Shown: positions 19,407 through 28,690 of the stretch, one piece after another | Position numbering within the stretch: position 1 is the stretch's first letter | Layout of the letters: each line of letters starts with the position of its first letter | Source: Sphaerosporella brunnea | Taxonomy: Eukaryota; Ascomycota; Pezizomycetes; Pezizales; Pyronemataceae | DNA length: 28,690 bases | Assembly (NCBI GenBank): GCA_008704415.1 | Contig: VXIS01000464.1 | Coordinates: 1 to 28,690, forward strand | Direction of reading: 5' to 3' | Position numbers and translations under genes: made by a program | Notes under the pieces: generated by a model | Told to the model about the DNA's origin: nothing | Databases searched by the model: none | Seen by the model: only the letters and a program-made list of their open reading frames with translations

Positions 19407-19932
19407 ATGACTATCGCCCCCGGCTCCAAGCTCCCCGCCCCGCCCGCTACCCTCTGGGAAGGCGGGCCCGAGAAGCAAGTGACCTTCCCCTCCAGCGGAA
19501 AATTCATCATCATCGGAGTCCCCGGGGCCTTCACACGTACGTACCATATCCCTCCCTCCCTACCACCCTCACTAACAACACCCAACAGCCCCGTGCTCCT
19601 CGCAAGTGCCCGGCTACATCGCCAACTACCCCCAATTCGCGGCCAAGGGGGTAAAAGATATCTACGTGATCGCGGTCAACGACGTGTTCGTGACCAAGGC
19701 GTGGAAGGAGTCGTTGGGCAAGGACTCGCCGGTGCATTTCTGCGCGGACTCGACGGGCGAGTTTGTGAAGAGCTTGGGCCTCGAGTTCGATGCGAGTGGG
19801 CTTCTGGGGAACATCAGGAGCAAGCGCTTTGCAGCGATCGTCGAGGACGGCGTCGTCAAGAAGGTTTTTGTCGAGGATGAGCCCCCGAACATCACGGTTA
19901 CGGCCGCAGAGAAGGTTTTGGAGGAGTTGTAA
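19407..19932 (+). CDS. PRX5-type peroxiredoxin (Pmp20/Asp f 3-like)
   Basis: Exons 19407-19536 and 19589-19932 with a 52-nt intron (GTACGT...ACAG) give 157 residues, the normal length of the family. The active-site segment is VPGAFTPPCSSQVPGY, with the peroxidatic Cys at 46 and Thr at 43; the conserved Arg is R123 in RSKRFA. A second Cys, C95 in HFCADS, might act in resolution. The intron splits the active-site Pro codon. The enzyme reduces hydrogen peroxide and alkyl hydroperoxides. Related fungal proteins are peroxisomal or cytosolic; this one ends in EEL and lacks an obvious SKL-type signal, so a cytosolic place is likelier. A TATA-like TTAAATAT lies upstream. The assignment is firm. Confidence 0.93.
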
Positions 19933-20541
19933 GAGTTGATGGGCTTGCCTGTGGCCCGCCATCGCCTCTCCCCCCAGTGGGATATATATAGTTCAATTGA
20001 ATCGATATATGATTTGATATTTTGGGGGCTTGGTCGTTTTGTGCTCCCTACTCTGCGAGGAACCTACCGTGTGTTCTATCCGAGCTGTCAGCCTTTCACT
20101 GGGTTGATATGTATCGTTACCTGAGGAAGCACCCACCACATGGAAATGCTCAACCATCACCCTGCCATTTTTCGAGTCCGTGAAGTGACTTGCAGTCAGG
20201 GCTTACAGTGCTACGGCTTGCTTCATCGTAAAACCGGGGGGGGGGGGAGGGGGGCGCAGTCCTGGAATACCCACCGATGCACTATCTGCCCGGAAAAAGG
20301 AAGGCTTGCATTCTTGATGGAAAGATCGGACATTGGAGAGGGTGAAAGTTACACCAAGCATGAGGGCCGTGTGGTTCCTACATCCTAGGCCTTCGCGAGC
20401 TGGTCGGTGCGGCCTTGTTTTACTCGGTACCAGGTACCAGGTCATGGCTTACTTCTATACACAGTCTGGGGGTGGTGGGTATGTGGGTGTGAGTGTCGAG
20501 CTTCTCGGGCACAAGTCTGCCCTCCAAGCTACAAGCTACAG
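19933..20541. other. Intergenic, 5' of the MITE
   Basis: This is the 3' flank of the peroxiredoxin gene. It contains a 12-G run followed by A and six more Gs (20236-20254). No gene is supported. Confidence 0.5.
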
Positions 20542-20549
20542 GTCTGTAC
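20542..20549 (+). repeat. Left target-site duplication of the MITE
   Basis: GTCTGTAC, identical to 20898-20905 on the other side of the element. Eight bp is the usual target duplication length of hAT transposons. Confidence 0.9.
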
Positions 20550-20897
20550 CAGTGTTCCTAATAGCCGGCCCAAAAAGCCCGGCTGTGCGGGCGGGCTGCC
20601 AAAAGGCAACAGCCCGGCTGTCTCAAAATCACGACGGGCTGGCTGTTGGGCTGTCGGGCTGCCAAGCACTTTCGACTGAGGTGAACTTGTCATGCAACCA
20701 TCAGTTTGACCTAGTTACGTCTTAAACGGAAGAGTGTTTCTGTGTAGCTGTTGCTCCATTCCCCATAGCGCATGATCCCTGCATCCGCTGGAAGCCAGCC
20801 CGACGTGGGCTGCAGCCCAAACAGCCCGCCCGTCTTTTTGATCAGCCCATGCAGCCCAGCATCAGCCCGACGGGCGGGCTGGCTATTAGGAACACTG
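20550..20897. mobile_element. hAT-type MITE, 348 bp
   Basis: The element begins CAGTGTTCCTAATAGCC and ends with the exact reverse complement, giving 17-bp terminal inverted repeats that stay similar further in. It is flanked by a perfect 8-bp duplication (GTCTGTAC). CAGTG-type ends and 8-bp duplications are marks of the hAT superfamily. Both subterminal regions are packed with GGGCTG motifs on the left and CAGCCC on the right, a pattern expected of transposase-binding arrays. There is no room for a transposase and no coding frame of note, so it must be moved by a partner elsewhere. It lies in a long intergenic region ~2.3 kb upstream of the ferric reductase gene. Confidence 0.93.
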
Positions 20898-20905
20898 GTC
20901 TGTAC
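20898..20905 (+). repeat. Right target-site duplication of the MITE
   Basis: GTCTGTAC, an exact match of the left flank. With the intact terminal repeats, this suggests a relatively recent insertion. Confidence 0.9.
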
Positions 20906-23229
20906 TATACATACCGCCTACCAGAAGAATAGTCCTGAGGCGCCGCGGGGAGATAAAGGGCGAGTTGGATGTTTGGGGAAAGATCGGCTGTGACAGATAA
21001 AGCCTTCGGCGGCTTGTAGGGAACAGATTCAAACTCACACCCACATGATCCTTGCTCTTGTGTGAACAGGAGAAAGAATGTTGTCTTCTCCAGCCACGTT
21101 CAGGGTCGATGTGGCTGAGCAGTAAACACCCATTGATAAAGTCAGGGCATTGCCCTTGGACGGGCGGGTTCTGACAATTGATTAGGGGAAAGGGGATCGA
21201 CAATCCGGCTTTGTAGTTGCTTTCCCAAGCGCAACGTGTTCCCGCAGCTAGCACAGCGGTTGTGTATGTACTCTACCTACATGTAGGTATGTTCCACGTC
21301 GTTCATGATGGATGAAACCGGTATGTACCTGCCACTCGCCGAGTGGATGGTTCGCTTTCCCCCGCGCCCGAGACGAAAAAACAATCATGTTAAGGGCGTT
21401 CCTTTGACGGTGCCTATGTTCGACGCCCCATCTCTTGCCGGGCGGTTGCTTCATATTGTTCGGTCTTCTGTGTTACAAGGCCTACCTAGCCCTGTCAGTT
21501 GTGCTTTCTTTGGCGCTGGGATTGCCTTTCACCCACCAGCCGCCTGGGCCACCATCTACATCGCCTGCGTCGAGCCAGAGACTGTGTATCGGACCAAAAA
21601 ACAGAATGATCGATCAGTGGCATTTTGTTTCATAGAGACTCTTCCTAGAGAGAGAATGGCTGAGGGCAGTTGGGTGCTTCCCGCAAACGTGTGCGGGCTC
21701 TTCTAACCTTTCTCCCGATGTCATTACGCTCCGGCGCTGGATTACGAGAAACCCACAGGAATCCAAGGCTTCGGCCACCGGAAGTCCTACTGTTGTTGTT
21801 GTTGTTGTTGTTGTGCTGGCTCGTGGGGACGGCAGATGCGCTCCGGGTGACGACCTGTGATCCGGTACCTCTTTGGCTGCGAACACGCCCTGCGCCCGCC
21901 CCGTTTGCATGTGGTTTCTACTGACCTGTCACGAATCACGACAGCCAATCGAGTGTATCTGTATTGGCTCGACCCACGAGATTTCGAGTGATGGGTACCC
22001 ATGGTTCTCCGACGGATGATGTGTTCCTGCGTAGCTTTTTAGGCGGTGTTTCTCGACGTCAACATGCGCATATAGCCTTCTCGAAGCTCGAGTGGAGGAC
22101 GATCGCGAAAGGTTGCCATTTCGCGGCGCTGCCTGAACTCTTCCCCTGTATTTATACCCTATATCTATTGAAAAGTCTTCAGCACTGAAACATGAACGTC
22201 GGTTTTTTTTTTTTTTTTTTCGCCTGACGTTGAAAACGTGCTGAGTGGCTGGCCCGCTGTGTTGATTGCGGGGTGAGGCGGCGAGCCACATGCGCCCCGC
22301 CTGGACCCTGATCAGCAGGCCGTGCGCTTCGTTCCACCAGCAATCGGCGTCTGTCCTTCTCGTTCGACTGCACCATTTCCACACCGACGAATTGCTTCGA
22401 TGGAAAACGTGGGGTACCTGCATCGCTGGCCGGTGATGTTTTCTCAAAAGCGCACCCTGGTCGCTGCAGGGCGATCGTGGCCGTGCCTGACTGGATCGAA
22501 CGACGAATAGCAGCTTTGAGATGACTGCCGAGATGGAGCGAGGAAAAACACCTCACGACCCGCCTCGAGCCATCGCGGAACCCTTTTTACGGGCGGTTGG
22601 ACTTACACGGGCTCGTCCCGCTGTCCCGTCTCAGAGTTTTTGCTCCATGGAAGCTCACCGAGTCATTTGCTTGGAAACCTCTCCGTCCCGTCGTCTACGA
22701 CTGTTGGAGATAGAGGGGGAAAAAAAAAATGACGTGACTTCCAACATTTCCAACGGCCTAGCCCGCCCTGCATCGTATATGTGCGGTACACGTAGGATGT
22801 ACTTCCTCAATGCCGATAGACAATCTCTGCAGTCTCCGTCCTCGTCGCTGGCCTTGACAGGTGTGGTGAACCCGGGTTGAAAGTGGAGGTGAGTGTATGG
22901 CACGGGGACGAGATGAGTATGAAAACGGGTCCGTTTCTCACTCCGATGCATCGAACGATTGTCAACATTCGAAGACGTGCACACCGCCTTTGCAATAGCG
23001 TTTACCGCACGCCGTTCAACCACGTCGTCCCCGCCGGTGGTCGCTCGGGGGACGTCTTGGGAACTTGATATAGCGAGCCTCCGCGGCCAAGGATACACCG
23101 TCGCACATCATATCGTTCAAGCACATATTACAAAGCCCTCTCTCCTCATTGCAGGGGCCATTGCCAGCCACAAGTCTCTTCCACGACCGATACACTAAGC
23201 CCATCCAAGAGCCAGATACCGTGCCGAAA
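20906..23229. other. Long intergenic region upstream of ferric reductase
   Basis: More than 2 kb without a gene I can support. Several open frames of 100-170 codons occur on both strands, but none shows a domain, and splicing does not join them into a known protein. A TGT array lies at about 21789-21814, and an 18-base T run sits near 22203-22220. It may hold the promoter of the ferric reductase gene, distant regulatory sites, or decayed sequence. Confidence 0.5.
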
Positions 23230-25735
23230 ATGGTTTACTCTCAGCCTACGCCGTTTGCTGTTTTGCTGTTCAGTTCATCTAACTGAAGATACTGCAGTCC
23301 TCCGCCTCTAAAAGCGACGCCCTCAATCTGCAGCGCAACCAAGTAAGTCCAGACCTCTTTCCCCGCCTCCTCGCTTCTTGCAAGCTGACATCGAACCGTT
23401 TAGTATCTTGGGTATGTTAGTCTGGCTCATTTGCTCTGCGGAAATCTAACTGCAAGATACAGAAACGTGCTCTATATTGTGGTCGGCATTGTCACCTTCA
23501 TTGGTCTAATAACGAGCCTTGTCACCTCGTACCGTGCAACCAACTACGACGATGGCGAGTCACAGGCATCCGGTATTCGCCAGCGGCCTACCAGACTGAA
23601 AACGTGGTTCCGAAGGAAGTTTCTTCTTCCCGCGTTATTCGGTCGTAAACATGTCCAACCACTGGGCTATTACCAGTTTCCGACTCGGGGGCAAACCTTG
23701 ATGGTGGTGGGATATGTTCTCTTGAATATTGTCTTTCTGGCGACGGACTTTCCGGGAGATGGGAGGACGATCAAAACGTTGTCGGACAGGGCTGGTCACC
23801 TGGCAGTGGTGAACATGCCGCTGTACTTCTTGTTCGCGGGAAGGAACAACATTTTGATATGGGTTACGAGTTGGCCGCAGCGAGACTTCCAGGTGTTCCA
23901 TAAGTGGATCGCACGGGTCTCGACGTTGGAGGCTATTATTCATTCCGCCGGATATGGATATGTTGCGGCACAGGGTCGTGAGTATACACTCGAATCGGCT
24001 TTGGAAGTTTTACTGATTGCCCAGATTGGAATATTGCGGCCCGGAAAATTGTGTGGTACAATGGGATTTCGGTGAGTTCATCCGCAGCCCTAGAGCGACT
24101 GGAATGCTGATGATTGGACAGGCCACGGTGGTAGTGTCCGCAATGCTCCTCTTCAGCGTGATGTCTGCACGAAAGCATTGCTATGAACTGTTTTTAGCAG
24201 TGCACATCCTGTGTGCAATCCTTTTTCTCGTCTTTCTATACCAGTGAGTTTGCGCCTTCCAGTCATAGAGTCTCACTGCTAACTACTTCACCAGCCACCT
24301 CAAAGACATGCCTCACCATTACACCATCTACGTTGGGATATGTTCCGGGATCTGGGCATTGGATAGAGTACTCCGTGTAGCCCGCCTGGTTATTACCAAC
24401 AAGAATGGCAAGCACACCGCGAGAGCCAGGATCATCCCCCACACGAGCACGATCCTCCTTGCCGTGTATCCCAACATCGAAGATGTGGGATTTGCCCCAG
24501 GCGCACACTATTTTTTGTATTTCCCTGATAAGTGGTGTTTCTGGGAAAGCCATCCGTTCACGGCGCTTTCATGGCGACCCACCGGCCCAAATCTGACGCG
24601 AGCACCGCCGAAAGTGATGGTGGCATTGGAGGAGATTCCGGATCCTGAGCTGGAGAGAGTCCTGGAGTCGGAGTTGGGGAAGGTCATAGAGTCGGAGCTA
24701 GCGAGGAGTCTGGATCCAGCTGATATACCGCTTCCAGCATCTCGGATTGAGGAAATCAGTGACGACGACGACGATGAAGACGGAGGGATGACCGTGCTCT
24801 CTTCGTACAATGACAAAGTCATCGACGACAGTGACGAAGAAGAGGACGAGGGCGAGGATGAGGAGGATAAGGAGAAGGATAAGTCGGATGAAGAAGAGAA
24901 GAAGCCCCGGCGGCACCGCAAGGAACGCAGGGCAGAGGAAAAGAGAAAGAAGGAGGAAAAGCGGCAAAAGAAGGAGGAACGGAAAGCCAAAAAAGAGGAT
25001 AAAAAACCACAAAAAGAAGAAAAGAAGGCGGTGGCAGTGGTGCACAAAGATTTCGAAAAGCCACACAAAGGGATACAAAAAATGCGCATCGTCACCACAT
25101 CCTCCGCTCGCCGTGGACCACAGCGCGCAAAACTGACATTCTTAATCCATCCTAGGAAAGGAATGACCAGAGACCTTCTGAACCGCCTTCAAGCGAGCCC
25201 ACACCAGTCCCTCGACATGCCAGTCCTCCTCGAAGGACCCTACGGAATCGCGCGGCCGGTGCAGGCCTTCCCAACCGTCGTCATCATCGCCGGCGGGGTC
25301 GGCATATCCACGGCCCTTCCCTACCTCCAACAGCAGATGTCGCCAAACCGTGGTGAAATCACTCGGCGGTTCCTGCTAATCTGGAGTGTCCGCGACGGCA
25401 TCATGGCGCAAAAGATCCTAGCCTCCATCAACAGCCTCGGCCTGAGTTTCCGCTCCGACGTCGAGTTGAAGCTGTTTATCACCCGTGCCAAGGATGGCGA
25501 TGTGTTCAGATTCCCGATCGGCGTCAAGGTGCGGTATCGCAGGCCGAAGATCGAACGCACTATCCTGCGAGAGGCGAGGTCGCGAATTCCTGGCACGCCG
25601 ATGGCGGTGGTGGCGTGTGGAGGCGCGGCGGTCGTGGATTGTGCCAGGAAGGGTGCGGTCATGGCACTGAAAAAGGCGGCGGGGAGGAGGGGAATGGGAG
25701 AGATTGTGTATTGGGAGGAAGGGTATGGGTGGTAG
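23230..25735 (+). CDS. Ferric reductase (FRE family) with charged insert
   Basis: Firm exons are 23298-23342, 23404-23411 (an 8-nt microexon), 23463-23977, 24025-24071, 24122-24243 and 24295-25735, all in phase, giving 726 codons including the stop. No ATG lies in the first of these, so a further 5' exon is needed; the simplest is ATG at 23230 followed at once by a weak donor (GTTTAC). About seven membrane segments are visible. Heme-ligand histidines are in HKWIARVSTLEAIIHSAGY and in VHILCAILFLVFLYHH. The FAD motif is HPFTALSW (24551-24574); NADPH-site motifs are VLLEGPYG, IIAGGVGIS and VACGGAA; and the protein ends with the typical aromatic Trp. It should reduce extracellular Fe(III) or Cu(II) for uptake. 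Between HPFT and the next FAD-domain strand is a ~170-residue charged insert, absent from ordinary members. Confidence 0.85.
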
Positions 25736-25957
25736 GTAAGTACATTTTAACGGCACGACATCTCGGTGTTTGTAAGTATTTTTTTGGCATTACGCTGGCG
25801 TTTGGTTCTGCATGGCGATGGATTTGCTTTGCTTTGCTTTGCTTTGCTATTCTTTTTTTTATATATATATTAGACTACCATAGGTTCGAATTGCAAAATT
25901 CAGTCATTCCAAAACTTTCGGGACCCAGTACAAAAACGAGAAAAAAAAAAGAAAGGC
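25736..25957. other. Ferric reductase 3' flank and Pol III terminator
   Basis: It includes a GCTTT array (about 25827-25848), a TATATATATAT patch (25860-25870) and a 10-A run (25941-25950) that reads as a T-run terminator for the minus-strand tRNA gene. No gene is supported. Confidence 0.6.
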
Positions 25958-26039
25958 TGATTCAGCCGGGATTCGAACCCGGGTCAGGCGCAGTATGCTG
26001 GGATGGCAAGCGCCTATGATACCCCTACACTACTGAATC
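25958..26039 (-). tRNA. tRNA-Gly(GCC) with 11-nt intron
   Basis: On the minus strand this folds like the gene at 12825 and has the same mature sequence: GATTCAG/CTGAATC acceptor, GGCGC/GCGCC anticodon stem, CCGGG-TTCGAAT-CCCGG T arm, anticodon GCC, 71 nt after splicing. The intron is different: 11 nt (26003-25993, TCCCAGCATAC) at the same place. The flanks of the two genes do not match, so only the tRNA body is shared. The A-run at 25941-25950 provides the Pol III stop. Confidence 0.93.
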
Positions 26040-26258
26040 TTGCATGTGGTGGTGCGGGGCTTTTGACATTTTGGGTAATATCAACGTTGGAACCGAGCTC
26101 ACAGCTAAATCCGTCTACTCACAGCGCATCACTCCCCCCCTCCCCGGCCGGCCGGCGGGATATACCAACCCCACCCACCCACTCACTAAGCATAACCCGC
26201 CCGCAACCCCGCCTTTTACAAAACAACAGCAACCACAACACCGCATCACCGCACAAAA

Positions 26259-26968
26259 ATGCCAGAAGCACCCATAATCCTACGCCACGCCACAGCCGAG
26301 GGTAGTAGTCCGCACCCCCCCCCCCCCCACCGACCCGCTCGCTAACCCAGCCGACAAGAAGACATCCCGCAAATCCTGGCGCTGATCCACGCGCTCGCAG
26401 CGTACGAGCGCGAGCCCGCGTCCACCGTGCAAGCCACCGCCGAGAGTCTGAGGGCTACCCTGTTCCCCCCCCCTGATGCCACCACAACCACCACCACCAC
26501 AACCCCCCGCCGCCCCCCCTGGGCAAGCGTCCTGCTCGCCCTGACCCCCACGACGCTGGAAACCGCCGGCATGGCGCTGTACTTTACCAGCTACAGCACC
26601 TGGCGCAGCGCCCCCGGCATCTACCTCGAGGACCTGTTCGTGTACGAGCGCTTCCGCGGCCAAGGGTTTGGCACTGCGTTGCTGGCTGCGTTGGCGAGGG
26701 AGGTGCAGGTCATTGGCGGGAAGCGGCTGGAGTGGAGTGTCCTGAAGTGTATGCCCCCCCCCCCCCCCCACCAATTCCCCCGGCCACCACCACCCTCGGA
26801 GAGGGAGAAGAGAGCTGGCTGATAAAAGATGTAGGGAACGAGCCGAGTATCAAGTTCTATGAATCCCTCGGCGCTGAGAATATGGGGAATGAGTGGCAGT
26901 TGATGCGGGTGACGGATGAGGCGCTGACGCAGCTGGCCGGCCGGGGGCCAGCTGTCAAGTGGGAGTGA
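26259..26968 (+). CDS. GNAT acetyltransferase, SSAT/thialysine-acetyltransferase-like
   Basis: Exons 26259-26301, 26362-26748 and 26835-26968 give 187 residues. Both joins restore family motifs: ATAEDIPQIL at the first and EWSVLKWNEPSIKFYESLGA at the second. The acetyl-CoA loop is RGQGFG (113-118) after YLEDLFVYERF. This pattern matches the spermidine/thialysine N-acetyltransferase branch, which acetylates small amines; the exact substrate is not fixed by sequence. An eight-Thr run (55-62, ACC/ACA codons) sits in the loop before the central sheet. Both introns contain long C-runs (14 C at 26315-26328, 16 C at 26754-26769) close to their donors. The second acceptor is taken as GTAG at 26834. 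Confidence 0.88.
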
Positions 26969-27713
26969 GTAAGTGAGTAAGGAGATAGGATACCCGACGA
27001 GCATGTGTTCACGAGGGAGCGACCGAGTCACATCTAATGACAATATGAGCCCATCCATCCATCCATCCTAAGAGTGAAGATTCACACCCCTCCCCTGAAG
27101 GGGCAAAAAAACACAGCGGCATCATGCCGTAACTGCCAACCGCCCCGCCTATAAACACCACTACAACCCAAAAAGACCAGAAGAGATAATAAAACCAAAA
27201 ACTTTTCCCATGTCCCGTGCCCACCAAAGATCGCATGAAAAGGAAAAGCAACACTCCATAAAACAAAAAGGACAAACGAGGAGAAAAATAACAGCAGCCC
27301 ATAACAAAAACGCACACACACTTCATTCAGTCACGTCAGCTGAAACCCCTACTCCGTCTAACATGTTTACCGCACCGTACCAGGCCCAGTAGTAAGTCAT
27401 CAGATCATGAAGGTGGCATCGCCCAAAGGAAGTGGGGAAGAAAAGAAACGCATGCAAAAAGCAAAAATAAGGCCACCGGACAAGAGCCGCCCAAGAAGAA
27501 AGCAACAGCACCAACCAACTGGCGAGCATCGAGATGCCGTGATTGCAGAAGAATCAAAACGAATAAAAAAACCCAAAGACACCAAAGCAAGTCATATGTT
27601 GTGTCCGCGCGACAATCACCGAGTCTCCTGGTTGAAAGGAGGGAGAAAGTAATACCGCCAGACGGAAAAGCATGCAGTATATAAGGTTCGTAAAATGCCC
27701 GCCCGTAAAGAAT
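26969..27713. other. Intergenic between convergent genes
   Basis: This is the shared 3' region of the acetyltransferase gene (plus) and the Sfp1-like gene (minus). It is A-rich on the plus strand and has a CATC array (about 27051-27067). Much of it may be 3' untranslated sequence of the zinc-finger gene. No gene is supported. Confidence 0.55.
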
Positions 27714-28690
27714 TTATGCGATCCCCATCCTGTTTATGTCATCCATTCCACCTGCCACCGCTACAACACCGCCAGGCACTGGCTGTTGTAACTGCTGCTG
27801 TTGCTGAGGCTGTGGAGTGGTAGGCATGCCGAGGGCGCCTGATACGGGATGCGTCGAATGCGTACGGTGATACTTAAGTCCGTTGAGGTTCTTGTAGCGC
27901 TTTCCGCAGTATTCGCAACGATATGGTTTCTCCTTCTCCATACCGAGGGTTCCGGGGTAGGGTGCGGATGTCTCAGGGTTCACGATCGAGAAGGTGCCAT
28001 CTGCGTTGTCGTGCAGTTGCTGGTTTGTGTGACCGTGCTGTCATGAGTTAGCTTTACGTCACTAATTGGCGGTTAAGCGCGGGGCACTCACCGATTTGTG
28101 GTACTTGAGACCGTTCTGGTTCTTGTACGCCTTCTCGCAGCCAATCACGGGACACTTGAACGGCTTGTCTTCCGCCTGCATTAATGCTGCTGGCATTGTG
28201 GGCACCTGAGCTACCCCCGATTCCCCGAGCTTCTTGGAGAGATCAGAAGCGCCATTGTTCATGTACTGCTGCATCTGCCCCTGATTGTAGACATTGAGAG
28301 CTTGCCCACCGGGGCTGAACAGTCTCTTCGCAGGCTCGTCAATGCACAGGTTCAACCCCATATCCCCACCCGGGTCCATCCCGGTGCCATATTGCAGGCC
28401 ACTGTTGAACTGTTGATTTTGGAACCCAAGGTTCTGGGGGAAGCCATATTCCAAATTATCCGAGGCATGTGGTGTGCCAGGAACGGACGACTCTGGGGAG
28501 AAGTGTGAAGGTTGCTTGACGAGGTGGGGCAGTTGGGCGCTGGGCAGGTTAGGGGTGCTATGGTAGGAGGGTATGTTCAAGTTAGAAGGCGTTGTGGGGT
28601 GCGAGTAGTGTTGTTGGCCCAGATGCGTTTGTGGTGTCGTTAGCGGCGCAGCGTTGTTCGGTGGGGGTGTCATGTCGTCATCATCCAGCT
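27714..28690 (-). CDS. Sfp1-like C2H2 zinc-finger regulator (partial at right edge)
   Basis: Exon 2 (28037-27714) joins an exon (28092 to the window edge) across a 54-nt intron (GTGAGT...ACAG). From the ATG at 28673 this gives 301 residues, but the frame stays open to the edge (codons LDDDD precede the Met), so the gene probably begins outside. The N-terminal part is disordered and rich in P, S, Q and N. Two split zinc fingers follow: KPFKCPVIGCEKAYKNQNG with LKYHKSHGH, and KPYRCEYCGKRYKNLNGLKY with HRTHSTH, the paired pattern of Sfp1, a nuclear regulator of ribosome biogenesis genes and cell size in yeast. The intron falls between residues of the first finger's histidine group. A Q-rich tail (PQPQQQQQLQQP) precedes the stop. 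The function is inferred from the finger pair. Confidence 0.85.

Noticed and set aside
20550..20897. Structured non-coding RNA from the GC-rich inverted sequence
   Set aside because: The inverted ends are flanked by an exact 8-bp duplication, which is explained by transposition.
21929..22447. 172-codon open frame on the minus strand in the long intergenic region
   Set aside because: It reads through a poly-K run made by a T homopolymer and shows no known domain; overlapping frames on the other strand are just as open.
22655..23098. 147-codon minus-strand frame upstream of ferric reductase
   Set aside because: Composition is not protein-like (many R, S, H), there is no domain, and it overlaps the probable promoter.

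Overview
The window looks like nuclear DNA of a filamentous ascomycete (Pezizomycotina). Protein genes are broken by short GT-AG introns (mostly 47-86 nt, with CTAAC-type branch points). Both tRNA genes carry the short anticodon-loop intron seen in fungi. The recognisable products are fungal housekeeping or accessory families, and there are no operons. I cannot assign an order or species. Long C/G homopolymer runs and many microsatellites are a marked local trait.

Layout. 1-3773: an unrecognised acidic protein gene (minus strand) lies between two direct copies of a ~0.5 kb non-coding repeat; the second copy lies just upstream of a TMEM33/Pom33-family membrane protein gene (3774-4885). 4886-10163: mostly intergenic, with two small secreted-protein genes: an 86-aa protein (minus, 7310-7570) and a 181-aa Kex2-type repeat precursor (plus, 8626-9171) carrying four near-identical peptide units. 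10164-12099: a BCS1-like AAA ATPase (minus). 12825: tRNA-Gly(GCC). 12985-16598: a four-exon sterol-glucosyltransferase-like gene (minus) with PPxY motifs, a VPS13/ATG2-C-like segment and four UIM-like motifs. 18089-19932: a type II HAD hydrolase and a PRX5-type peroxiredoxin (both plus). 20550-20897: a hAT-type MITE with a perfect 8-bp target-site duplication. 23230-25735: a multi-exon ferric reductase with an unusual charged insert. 25958: a second tRNA-Gly(GCC) in opposite orientation. 26259-26968: an SSAT-like GNAT acetyltransferase. 27714-28690: a partial Sfp1-like zinc-finger regulator entering from the right edge.

The genes do not form an obvious pathway or biosynthetic cluster. The best candidate for something undescribed is the repeat-peptide precursor at 8626-9171, which would release several copies of a short peptide (SNRMGMSVY, possibly with N-terminal spacer residues) after KR cleavage. 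It could be a pheromone-like signal or a RiPP precursor. No tailoring enzyme of the UstYa (DUF3328) type was recognised beside it. Exon joins below were checked by hand for reading frame and splice signals; family assignments rest on motif recognition, not on database searches.
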